Below, piece by piece: positions 37,772 through 44,368 of a stretch of DNA of 64,000 bases. The position numbers and the translations under genes were made by a program. Below the pieces are notes generated by a model that was given only the letters and a program-made list of their open reading frames with translations, was not told the DNA's origin and ran no database searches. This stretch comes from Sinorhizobium garamanticum (GTDB lineage Bacteria > Pseudomonadota > Alphaproteobacteria > Rhizobiales > Rhizobiaceae), in the NCBI RefSeq assembly GCF_029892065.1, contig NZ_CP120374.1, positions 1,798,001 through 1,862,000 on the forward strand, given 5' to 3'. How positions within the stretch are numbered: the stretch's first letter is position 1; each line of letters begins with the position of its first letter.

Positions 37772-39225
37772 TATCCGGCTAAGCGTATGTCGGGGGTCAG
37801 CATCGTGCCGTAGAGCTCCGCATATTGGGCGGCGCTGCGGTGCCAGGAGCAATCCGTCCTCATCCCCTGCCTGCGCAGATTTTCCCAGACGCGCCGGCGT
37901 CTGAAAAGCCTGAAGGCTCGGCGCAGGGCGAGCCTCAATCCGTTCGCGTCGACGGGCGAAAACTGTATGCCGGTCGCCACTTGCGCATGCAGCGCGGCGT
38001 CGTTGGCGTCGATGATCGTCTCCGACAATCCACCCGTACGGGCGACGATGGGCACGCAGCCATAGCGCAAAGCGTAGAGCTGTGTGAGACCGCAAGGCTC
38101 GAAGCGCGAGGGTACGAGCATCGCGTCCGCTCCGGCGTGAATCTGATGGGCGAGTGGCTCATCGTAGCCGATCTCGACGCTGACGCTGTGCGGGAAACGC
38201 CGCGCGGCCTCGATGAATGCGTCCTCGATCGCGGCATCGCCTTGTCCATGCACGATCAGCTTGCCACCGCCTTTGACGATCTCGTCGACCACACCCGCCA
38301 GGAGATCCATGCCTTTCTGCCAAGTCAGCCTGTTGACCGTTGCAAAAACCGGTCCGGCTGTGTCCGGCAGGCCGAAACGATCGAGCAACTTATGCCTGTT
38401 CGGCAGACGGCGTAACGGCGCGCGGGCGGAGAAGTGATTTTCGATATACGGGTCCGAGGAGGGGTCCCATACCTCCATGTCGATGCCGTTGACGATGCCG
38501 ATAACGTCATCGTGACGCGCATTCATCACGCCCTCGAGGCCCATTCCGAACTTCGGTGACATGATCTCGCGCGCGTATGTGGGACTGACCACGGTGATAG
38601 CGTCGGCCGCCTGCAGTCCACCCTTCAGATAGCCGAGGTCGCCGTAATATTCGAGGCCCTCGATCGAGTAGGCTTCGTCCGGCAGTCCCAGTTCGGTGAA
38701 ACGACGGGCGGGAAACTGTCCCTGGAAGGCGAGGTTGTGAACGGTCAAGACGCGCGGAATCTCGACGTGAGAGGAAAATTTGAGGTAGACCAGACTCAGC
38801 GCCGGATGCCAGTCGTGGGCGTGAATGATGTCTGGCCGCCAGTCCGCCACGCCGTGCTCGGCGACTTGTGCGGCGACGAAAGAAAAGGCCGCGAAACGCT
38901 TCCAGTTGTCCGGGTAGTCTTTGCCGTGATTGTCGGTGTATGGACCGCCCTGCCGGTCAAAGAAGCCGGGCGCGTCGAGCACGAGGAGATCCAGACCGTC
39001 GGTCTGTCCTGCGACAAGGGTCGCGCGCTCGCCGAACAGGCCATCATATTGTGTGATCGGTGAGGCCCCCGTGAGTGCCCGCATGACGCACGGATATCCG
39101 GGTATCAGGGAGCGCGTATGAATGCCATGGGCCGTCAGCGCCTTTGGTAGCGAGCCGGCGACATCGGCTAGGCCGCCGGTCTTTACGAGCGGGAAAATCT
39201 CAGCCGTGACGGACAGAATGTTCAT
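37771..39225 (-). CDS. glgA: Glycogen synthase (GT5)
   Basis: 484 residues. The ADP-glucose site KTGGLADVAGSLPKAL is at the N-terminus (MNILSVTAEIFPLVKTGGLA), HAHDWHPALS near 135, and the C-terminal MLVPSRFEPCGLTQLYALRY then GTGGLSETI-like block (ARTGGLSETIID) near 400. It elongates alpha-1,4-glucan from ADP-glucose. The start at 39225 matches the usual GlgA N-terminus. No glgB or glgC is adjacent, so this is likely a second, replicon-borne copy. The rest of the glycogen/trehalose genes of the window lie 5-9 kb downstream. Confidence 0.95.
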   Translation of the reverse strand: MNILSVTAEIFPLVKTGGLADVAGSLPKALTAHGIHTRSLIPGYPCVMRALTGASPITQYDGLFGERATLVAGQTDGLDLLVLDAPGFFDRQGGPYTDNHGKDYPDNWKRFAAFSFVAAQVAEHGVADWRPDIIHAHDWHPALSLVYLKFSSHVEIPRVLTVHNLAFQGQFPARRFTELGLPDEAYSIEGLEYYGDLGYLKGGLQAADAITVVSPTYAREIMSPKFGMGLEGVMNARHDDVIGIVNGIDMEVWDPSSDPYIENHFSARAPLRRLPNRHKLLDRFGLPDTAGPVFATVNRLTWQKGMDLLAGVVDEIVKGGGKLIVHGQGDAAIEDAFIEAARRFPHSVSVEIGYDEPLAHQIHAGADAMLVPSRFEPCGLTQLYALRYGCVPIVARTGGLSETIIDANDAALHAQVATGIQFSPVDANGLRLALRRAFRLFRRRRVWENLRRQGMRTDCSWHRSAAQYAELYGTMLTPDIRLAG

Positions 39226-39415
39226 CGCGTTTTTTCCGGAGATCATGTCATTGCCGGGAGTGAAGCGCAGCCGCAGTCTGCTCCCTTTCAACACAATCGG
39301 GCCATCAAAGTTCCGCTCACTTGTTGAGATTTTCGTCGTGGCGATGCGTGGGTCCGAACGAGGTGCGGCGAAGCCACCGCACGGGGCGGATGGCGCGAAA
39401 TATATTCGCTGCCGT

Positions 39416-39440
39416 GGAACATTTTTTCGGGAATAATGTT
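39416..39440 (+). promoter_or_regulatory. Near-consensus EcfG promoter (GGAAC-N16-TGTT)
   Basis: GGAAC at 39416-39420 and TGTT at 39437-39440. The -10 differs from CGTT by one base. It would start a transcript near 39447, directly ahead of the terminator at 39526-39553. Confidence 0.4.
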
Positions 39441-39446
39441 TGATGA

Positions 39447-39553
39447 AGTGGATCGCACGGAGCGCGTTCTCCGACCCAAACTCTGGAGGCTCCTCGGCGG
39501 TCTCTCCTATGCTGGTTCGTCTTATGAGCCTCGTCTCGACGAGGCTCCTTTTT
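39447..39553 (+). ncRNA. Candidate small RNA, about 105 nt
   Basis: Lies in the 393-base gap between the divergent glgA and PEBP genes. It is bounded by the near-EcfG promoter upstream and by a strong Rho-independent terminator: GAGCCTCG-TCTCGA-CGAGGCTC (39526-39547) followed by CTTTTTTC. The body has pyrimidine-rich stretches (GGCGGTCTCTCCTATG). The 60-codon frame across it shows no coding character and reads through the terminator. The rest of the gap (39226-39415) holds nothing I recognise. Confidence 0.45.
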
Positions 39554-39618
39554 TCGACAGTGTCAGAGGTGGAGTGGCGCCATAGCCTTTCGGTGCGAAG
39601 CAAGAAAGGAACACGTGG

Positions 39619-40080
39619 ATGACCTTCAGCTTGATCAGCCCCGCATTCGTCGATGGGCAACTCATCCCGCAGAAATATACTCGACTGGGCGAGAACCTCT
39701 TCCCGCCGCTGAAGTGGACAGGCACGCCCGAGGGAACGCAGAGCTTCGCCCTCATCGTCGAGGATCCGGACGCGCCGCGAGGAATGTTTCGTCACTGCGC
39801 GATCATAAACATTCCTGGCAGTTGGACGGAGCTGCCGCAAGCCGTCGATACCGGACCGGAACACAGCATCAAGTTCATCAAGAACGACTTCGGCAATGCC
39901 CGCTACGACGGACCGCAGCCGCCGGCCGGTACCGGAGTTCACCACTACTGGTTCAGGCTTGCCGCACTTGATGTCCCCAATCTTTCGATTCCGGAAGACG
40001 TCGGGGCAGAGGAAGCCTGGAAGAGGGTGCGCAAGCACCTTATCGAAGAAGCCGCAATCGTCGGCACGTTCGGGCAGTAG
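39619..40080 (+). CDS. YbhB/YbcL family phosphatidylethanolamine-binding-like protein
   Basis: 153 residues. The PEBP ligand-site motifs are clear: EDPDAPRGMFRHCAIINIPG near 55-75, then DGPQPPAGTGVHHYWFRLAA near 105. There is no signal peptide, so it is cytoplasmic. Bacterial members have no firm function. AAAGGAACACGTGG precedes the ATG. First gene of the stress-region series of small proteins. Confidence 0.92.
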   Translation: MTFSLISPAFVDGQLIPQKYTRLGENLFPPLKWTGTPEGTQSFALIVEDPDAPRGMFRHCAIINIPGSWTELPQAVDTGPEHSIKFIKNDFGNARYDGPQPPAGTGVHHYWFRLAALDVPNLSIPEDVGAEEAWKRVRKHLIEEAAIVGTFGQ

Positions 40081-40183
40081 CTCGTTCGCGGCCCAGCGTC
40101 GGCAACCCGCGCGGCGGCCGTTCGGAACAATCGCGGGCGCGATCGATTAGAGGTGCAAACAAGCCACAGCGGGAGAACTTCCA

Positions 40184-40447
40184 ATGAGCGCTTCAAGCAC
40201 CACGATCGACCACGACACCATCCGCAACTGGGCCGAGGCCCGTAACGGCCAGCCGGCACGCGTCAAAGGCGGCGCTGACGGTGGTCTGCTGCGGATTGAT
40301 TTCGGCACACCGGAAGACACGCTGGAGAAAATCTCGTGGGATGAGTTCTTCGAGATTTTCGAGAAGAACAACCTGGCCTTTCTCCACCAGGATCTGACCG
40401 AAGACGGTCAGACCAGTCGCTTCTGCAAGTTCATCCATCGCCATTGA
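40184..40447 (+). CDS. Conserved small protein
   Basis: 87 residues, acidic and soluble: TIDHDTIRNWAEARNGQPAR then VKGGADGGLLRIDFGTPEDT and a second part EKISWDEFFEIFEKNNLAFL. Proteins of this pattern are common next to stress genes in rhizobia and have been loosely labelled as glucan-branching-related, without basis that I can see. GGGAGAACTT precedes the ATG. A GGAAC at 40124 has GATT at the -10 position, a poor EcfG match. Confidence 0.75.
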   Translation: MSASSTTIDHDTIRNWAEARNGQPARVKGGADGGLLRIDFGTPEDTLEKISWDEFFEIFEKNNLAFLHQDLTEDGQTSRFCKFIHRH

Positions 40448-40501
40448 AGCCGCAGCGTCAGTCGGTCCCGGCCGATACCGAGCCCGCAGGCGCATCACCA
40501 T

Positions 40502-40526
40502 GGAACCGTCGCGCTGTCAGACAGTT
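40502..40526 (+). promoter_or_regulatory. Near-consensus EcfG promoter (GGAAC-N16-AGTT)
   Basis: GGAAC at 40502-40506 and AGTT at 40523-40526, 30 bases before the ATG at 40556. Confidence 0.45.
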
Positions 40527-40555
40527 TCTCCTTGATCGCAAGGAAGGAATTGCCG

Positions 40556-40738
40556 ATGCCTATCAGCAAGGCGACGGATGCTGACAAGTTGAGGACCGAG
40601 CGGCGTCAAAAGCCAATTGCAGACCGAGAGGACAAGCCCGACGAAACGCGCGAGACGCAATGGGTACGCCGCGACGAGGAAAACCTGCGAGCTCGGGAGT
40701 CGCTTTTTTGGCGTGGTATTTGGATGGCCGTGTTTTAG
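40556..40738 (+). CDS. Small charged hypothetical protein
   Basis: 60 residues, rich in Asp, Glu, Arg and Lys (MPISKATDADKLRTERRQKP ... DETRETQWVRRDEENLRARE), ending in a short hydrophobic tail SLFWRGIWMAVF. AAGGAAGGA lies nine bases before the ATG, and an EcfG-like promoter is 30 bases upstream, which is the best evidence that it is real. No family recognised. Confidence 0.5.
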   Translation: MPISKATDADKLRTERRQKPIADREDKPDETRETQWVRRDEENLRARESLFWRGIWMAVF

Positions 40739-40750
40739 GCGCGTAAGCCC

Positions 40751-40792
40751 CCGCCGGATCGTGTCAGTGATCCGCCGGATCGTGTCAGTGAT
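40751..40792. repeat. Two tandem 21-bp units
   Basis: The unit CCGCCGGATCGTGTCAGTGA plus T occurs twice, at 40751-40771 and 40772-40792, between the convergent small gene and the coiled-coil gene. Confidence 0.8.
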
Positions 40793-40824
40793 CCGTGCGC
40801 CGCACCGGCATGCAACCGTTTGCC

Positions 40825-41157
40825 CTACTCGACAGCCAGCAATCGCTCAATTTCCTGCAGACGCGATTTCAGACGCTGGATTTCGTCCCTTTTCTCCGCC
40901 ACCACGTCTTTCGCCGTCTCCAGCCTGTCGGCACCCGGAACTGTTCCGACTGCCGTGTGGGCCTCTGTCACGATCGCATCGATCTCGGTTTCGAGCTTGG
41001 CAATGCGCCCGCGCAACTCATCAAGTTGGCGCCGCACGCTTCGATCGGGATTGTTACGAGAACCCGCGCCCAAGGCATCGATCGGTTCGTCGACGCCGGG
41101 ATGGTCGAGCGGGCGGGCATGGATCGCACGCGATCCTTGATTTCCGCGTTTAGTCAT
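40825..41157 (-). CDS. Small coiled-coil protein
   Basis: 110 residues from ATG 41157 (MTKRGNQGSRAIHARPLDHP), with GGGAG eight bases upstream. The second half is a heptad-like coiled coil (RRQLDELRGRIAKLETEIDA and EKRDEIQRLKSRLQEIERLL). Soluble, function unknown. A GGAAC-N16-AGTT element reads toward it from 41206-41182. Confidence 0.65.
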   Translation of the reverse strand: MTKRGNQGSRAIHARPLDHPGVDEPIDALGAGSRNNPDRSVRRQLDELRGRIAKLETEIDAIVTEAHTAVGTVPGADRLETAKDVVAEKRDEIQRLKSRLQEIERLLAVE

Positions 41158-41181
41158 TGGCTGATCTCCCGTAGGGCACAA

Positions 41182-41206
41182 AACTCCTCATCGCGGCGTA
41201 TGTTCC
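41182..41206 (-). promoter_or_regulatory. Near-consensus EcfG promoter on the minus strand (AGTT at -10)
   Basis: Reverse complement gives GGAAC, 16 bases, AGTT. The -10 ends 25 bases before the coiled-coil gene start. Confidence 0.4.
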
Positions 41207-41246
41207 GCAGGGATTTTCGAGACCGTGGACTTTTCGCTGAGTGACT

Positions 41247-41271
41247 GGAACTTCTGCCCGCAATGACCGTT
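41247..41271 (+). promoter_or_regulatory. EcfG-type promoter (GGAAC-N16-CGTT)
   Basis: Exact match: GGAAC 41247-41251, CGTT 41268-41271. The next start codon is 30 bases on, at 41301. Confidence 0.75.
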
Positions 41272-41300
41272 TTTGCTGAAGCCGAATGAGGGAGGGTTCG

Positions 41301-41516
41301 ATGCAATCGGAGGAAAACCTGCAGCTTCATTTCGATCTCGTGAGCCACCGGGCGTTGCTCTCGTGCGGCGACCACGACTACGTGCTGCCGGACTGCTATC
41401 CGACCAAGGAAATGGCCCAAATCGCCGCGCAGAAATTCGCATGGGAAACGCTCGGGCTAAAAGACCGTGCCCGCGACTGCGCCCAGGCTTCGGATCTGCC
41501 GGTCTGGCTGCGCTAA
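41301..41516 (+). CDS. Conserved small protein
   Basis: 71 residues (MQSEENLQLHFDLVSHRALL, then SCGDHDYVLPDCYPTKEMAQ, ending ASDLPVWLR). GGGAGGG lies before the ATG and an exact EcfG promoter 30 bases upstream. No membrane segment. No family was recognised. It is followed 11 bases later by the PPC-domain gene, probably in one transcript. Confidence 0.7.
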   Translation: MQSEENLQLHFDLVSHRALLSCGDHDYVLPDCYPTKEMAQIAAQKFAWETLGLKDRARDCAQASDLPVWLR

Positions 41517-41527
41517 ACGCTTTGGAT

Positions 41528-41977
41528 ATGGATCAGCCGATGAGGTGGAGACTTCTTTCAAGAGAGACATCAGAGGAGATATACCTCCTCGTTCTCGACC
41601 CCGGGGAGGAAGCCTTCACCGCCATTTCTGAGTTCGCCGCAGCACAGAAGGTTACCGCAGCTTCGCTGATGGCGATCGGAGCGTTCGAGAAGGCAGTGGT
41701 CGGGTGGTACGATCTTGAAAAACGAGACTATCGCCGCATCCCGATCGACGAGCAATGCGAAGTGTTGAGCCTCATCGGCGACATCGCGCTCGGCGAGGAC
41801 GGCAAACGCAGCCTGCATGCCCACGCGGTGCTTGGGCTCAGCGACGGGACGACGCGCGGCGGGCATTTTCTTGAAGGGATCGTCAAGCCGACCCTCGAAG
41901 TCACATTGTCCGAAACGCCCGCGCATCTCCGGCGCAAGCACCATCCCGATCTCGGTATCGCCTTGATCGATATTTGA
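41528..41977 (+). CDS. PPC/DUF296 domain protein
   Basis: 149 residues. The plants-and-prokaryotes-conserved (PPC) domain is indicated by LLVLDPGEEAFTAISEFAAA, the segment AASLMAIGAFEKAVVGWYD, and the histidine set HAHAVLGLSDGTTRGGHFLE that is a metal site in bacterial members. Bacterial PPC proteins are trimeric; their role is unclear, some being suspected DNA-binding regulators. Start uncertain between 41528 and 41540; neither has a clear ribosome site. Confidence 0.82.
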   Translation: MDQPMRWRLLSRETSEEIYLLVLDPGEEAFTAISEFAAAQKVTAASLMAIGAFEKAVVGWYDLEKRDYRRIPIDEQCEVLSLIGDIALGEDGKRSLHAHAVLGLSDGTTRGGHFLEGIVKPTLEVTLSETPAHLRRKHHPDLGIALIDI

Positions 41978-41983
41978 TCCCGT

Positions 41984-42490
41984 TCAACGCGTCGCGCGCT
42001 GCCAGAGTGTCACCGCCGGACCATCTGTGCCGAAGACCGGATCGAACTGGGGCAGCGGCACGGAAGCGATCGCCTGGCGATCCGCATTGGTGGCCGGCCC
42101 GCGCTGAATGTCGGCGTGTTGTCCGGGAGGATAGCCGCCAATGACCAGGAAGTCGGCGCTTGCGGCGATCCGACAGTGACCAGTGCCGGCCGGGAGCAGG
42201 AGCACATCTCCCGCCATAACCTCCAGTTCCTTGCCTGCCGGTCCTCCGATCAGGAGGCGCGCCTTGCCTCTCGCAACGGCCAGAACCTCGTGGGCGCGCG
42301 TATGATAGTGCTGGAAGTCGAAAACGCCGTCCCGCCACACGCCCCTCCAGCCATTGGCGTGGAACCTGTCTTCGATGCGCGTCGCACCGTCCCCGCTGAC
42401 GTCGACTGCGGCGTGATAGATGAGGACCGGCAGGTGCGGATTGTTCGGTATGCCCTCGTTTTCGGCAAACATCAGGTCATCGACGTGCAT
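41984..42490 (-). CDS. Cupin-domain protein
   Basis: 168 residues. HYHTRAHEVLAVARGKARLL near 60 and LEVMAGDVLLLPAGTGHCRI near 90 carry the two cupin motifs with H, H, E and H metal ligands. It resembles YjlB-like cupins of unknown substrate. Convergent with the PPC gene (6 bases) and divergent from the DUF3175 gene. No EcfG-type element was seen on its own strand. Confidence 0.85.
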   Translation of the reverse strand: MHVDDLMFAENEGIPNNPHLPVLIYHAAVDVSGDGATRIEDRFHANGWRGVWRDGVFDFQHYHTRAHEVLAVARGKARLLIGGPAGKELEVMAGDVLLLPAGTGHCRIAASADFLVIGGYPPGQHADIQRGPATNADRQAIASVPLPQFDPVFGTDGPAVTLWQRATR

Positions 42491-42502
42491 CGGCTCTCTC
42501 CC

Positions 42503-42527
42503 GGAACGATTTCCGTCCGCTTCGGTT
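42503..42527 (+). promoter_or_regulatory. EcfG-type promoter (GGAAC-N16-GGTT)
   Basis: GGAAC 42503-42507, GGTT 42524-42527; ATG of the DUF3175 gene 29 bases downstream. Confidence 0.6.
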
Positions 42528-42555
42528 GGAGATAGGTCACCAAGGAGAAACGGCT

Positions 42556-42849
42556 ATGAGCAAAAAGAGCAAGAAGAAGAAATGGTCGCAGGACGTGACC
42601 GAGAAGAGCGACGCGCTCGATCTCGAGGAGGGCGTCTTCAAGTTGGACAACCCGGCGAAGATTGCCCATTCGCTGAAGCGGTCGGCCGAGGCGAGCGATC
42701 GGCGCAAGTCGAGTCCGTTTCGCTCTGCCATGTCGATGCTGACGTTCTATATTAACAGGGCGGGTGCGGGCCTGAGCAAACAGCAGAAGCACGTGCTCGA
42801 AGAGGCGAAGGTCGAATTGCGGAAAGATTTCGGGCGCCAGCCCAAGTAA
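42556..42849 (+). CDS. DUF3175 family protein
   Basis: 97 residues, very basic at the start (MSKKSKKKKWSQDVTEKSDA, then LDLEEGVFKLD). KIAHSLKRSAEASDRRKSSP and FRSAMSMLTFYINRAGAGLS are the DUF3175 blocks. Function unknown; the family is often linked to stress regulons in rhizobia. AAGGAGAAACGGCT precedes the ATG, with an EcfG-type promoter just upstream. Probably co-transcribed with the GST gene 11 bases on. Confidence 0.9.
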   Translation: MSKKSKKKKWSQDVTEKSDALDLEEGVFKLDNPAKIAHSLKRSAEASDRRKSSPFRSAMSMLTFYINRAGAGLSKQQKHVLEEAKVELRKDFGRQPK

Positions 42850-42860
42850 GGGATCGTTCA

Positions 42861-43595
42861 ATGCCTTATATGCTCTACTACTGGGACGGGATCCCCGGGC
42901 GCGGCGAATTCGTTCGCCTCGCCCTTGAGGAGGCCGGAGCGGATTATGTGGATGTCGCACGCGAGCCCGATGGGCAAGGGCGGGGCACAAAGGCGATGTT
43001 GAAGCTGCTGAGAGACGGCGAGGGAGCGACGATCCCCTTTGCGCCGCCGTTTCTGAAAGACGGCGACCTTCTCATTTCCCACGTCGCCAATATCCTGTTC
43101 TATCTCGGCCCTAAGCTCGGCCTGGCGCCAGAGGAGGAAGGCCTCCGTTTCGTCGCCAACGGGCTGCAACTGACGATCACCGATTTCGTCGCCGAGATCC
43201 ACGACACGCACCATCCGATCGGCGTATCACTCTACTATGAGGACCAGAAGCCGGAGGCGTTGAGGCGATCGTCCGACTTCCTGTCGGAGCGCCTGCCGAA
43301 GTTCCTCAGCTATTTCGAGCGGGTCTTGCGCCAGAATCCGAAGGGAGCAGGACATATCGTCGGCGACCGGTTGAGCTATGTCGATCTTTCGCTCTTCCAG
43401 ATCGTCGAAGGGCTTCGCTACGCCTTTCCGAAGGCGATGCACAGCTACGAAGAAAACATCCCCGGTTTGATCGCCCTGCACGATGCGGTCGCCAAGCGGC
43501 CGAATATCCGCAAATACCTCGCCTCCGATCGGAGGCTCTCCTTCAACGAGGCAGGGATATTCCGGCACTATCCGGAGCTTGACCAGCCTTTATAG
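42861..43595 (+). CDS. Glutathione S-transferase family protein
   Basis: 244 residues. Thioredoxin-like N-terminal domain (MLYYWDGIPGRGEFVRLALE) with Y as the likely catalytic residue, and an all-helical C-terminal domain (HIVGDRLSYVDLSLFQIVEG near 175). Resembles eukaryotic-type sigma/pi-like GSTs found in rhizobia. Likely protects against oxidative or electrophile stress. The last 6 bases overlap the convergent glycosylase gene. Confidence 0.9.
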   Translation: MPYMLYYWDGIPGRGEFVRLALEEAGADYVDVAREPDGQGRGTKAMLKLLRDGEGATIPFAPPFLKDGDLLISHVANILFYLGPKLGLAPEEEGLRFVANGLQLTITDFVAEIHDTHHPIGVSLYYEDQKPEALRRSSDFLSERLPKFLSYFERVLRQNPKGAGHIVGDRLSYVDLSLFQIVEGLRYAFPKAMHSYEENIPGLIALHDAVAKRPNIRKYLASDRRLSFNEAGIFRHYPELDQPL

Positions 43596-44261
43596 ACGGC
43601 GCTGCGTCCGACCGACGCGATCAGCTTCATAGGCAGCGACCTTTGCCAGGTCCTTGACGAAACGCGCACGTTCGCTCGCCGCGTCGTCTCCGTCCTGGAT
43701 TCTGAGAAGATAGGACGGATGGATCGTGACGAGGACCGGATAGCCGGCTGGAGTGTCGATCAGATCGCCACGATTCTTCGTAACCCCGGCGCTCCGACCG
43801 AGCAGCGTGACCACCGCCGTGGCGCCGAGCGCAACGACGAGGTCCGGTCGAAGCTGTTCCAACTCGGCACCCAGCCACCAGGCGCAACGCTGGATCTCGC
43901 CCGCATTCGGCCGCGAATGCAAGCGCCGCTTGCCGCGCTGCTCGAACTTGAAGTGCTTGACCGCATTGGTGAGATAGCAGCTTGAGCGATCGACTCCTGC
44001 CTCATGCAGGCATTCGTCGAGAACCCGACCGGCCGGGCCGACGAACGGATGTCCCGCCAGATCCTCTCGGTCACCCGGCTGTTCGCCGACCAGAACGATG
44101 CGGGCGTCGACAGGGCCCTCGCCGAAGACGAGTTGTGTCGCGTTCTTGTAGAGGTCGCAGCGTTCGCAGCTTTCCGCTTGCCTACGCAAGGCCGCGATGG
44201 AGTGCGCATTCGCATGCTCGCCGGAAAGAGCCGGCCCCGTTTTTGCTGCTGTTCGCGACAT
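43590..44261 (-). CDS. UdgX-type uracil-DNA glycosylase
   Basis: 223 residues of the uracil-DNA glycosylase superfamily. Motif A is VGEQPGDREDLAGHPFVGPA (58-77) and motif B is TIHPSYLLR (179-187). Residues 110-116 read GKRRLHS; the KRR-(I/L)-H loop with H115 is the hallmark of UdgX, which becomes covalently linked to uracil in DNA. C32, C35, C95 and C126 could hold the 4Fe-4S cluster. ATG 44261 is chosen, but a TTG at 44291 fits better with the promoter at 44325-44349. Ordinary family 4 or 5 enzymes lack the loop. Confidence 0.87.
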   Translation of the reverse strand: MSRTAAKTGPALSGEHANAHSIAALRRQAESCERCDLYKNATQLVFGEGPVDARIVLVGEQPGDREDLAGHPFVGPAGRVLDECLHEAGVDRSSCYLTNAVKHFKFEQRGKRRLHSRPNAGEIQRCAWWLGAELEQLRPDLVVALGATAVVTLLGRSAGVTKNRGDLIDTPAGYPVLVTIHPSYLLRIQDGDDAASERARFVKDLAKVAAYEADRVGRTQRRL

Positions 44262-44324
44262 CTGTTGCCGAGCCTTGTTCCTCGCTTCCAAGCACGCCTG
44301 CCGCCGTGGCCGCGTCGACGTTCT

Positions 44325-44349
44325 AACCGCAAGGTCGAAATCATGTTCC
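44325..44349 (-). promoter_or_regulatory. EcfG-type promoter on the minus strand (GGAAC-N16-GGTT)
   Basis: GTTCC at 44345-44349 and AACC at 44325-44328 on the + strand. It points at the UdgX gene, with its -10 about 60 bases from ATG 44261 or 30 from TTG 44291. Confidence 0.6.
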
Positions 44350-44368
44350 GTCGCGCCTGGTTGATCGC

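Noticed and set aside
39226..40038. Long open frame upstream of glgA on the minus strand
   Set aside because: GlgA homologues begin at MNIL (39225); the extension overlaps the PEBP gene on the other strand and has no conserved content.
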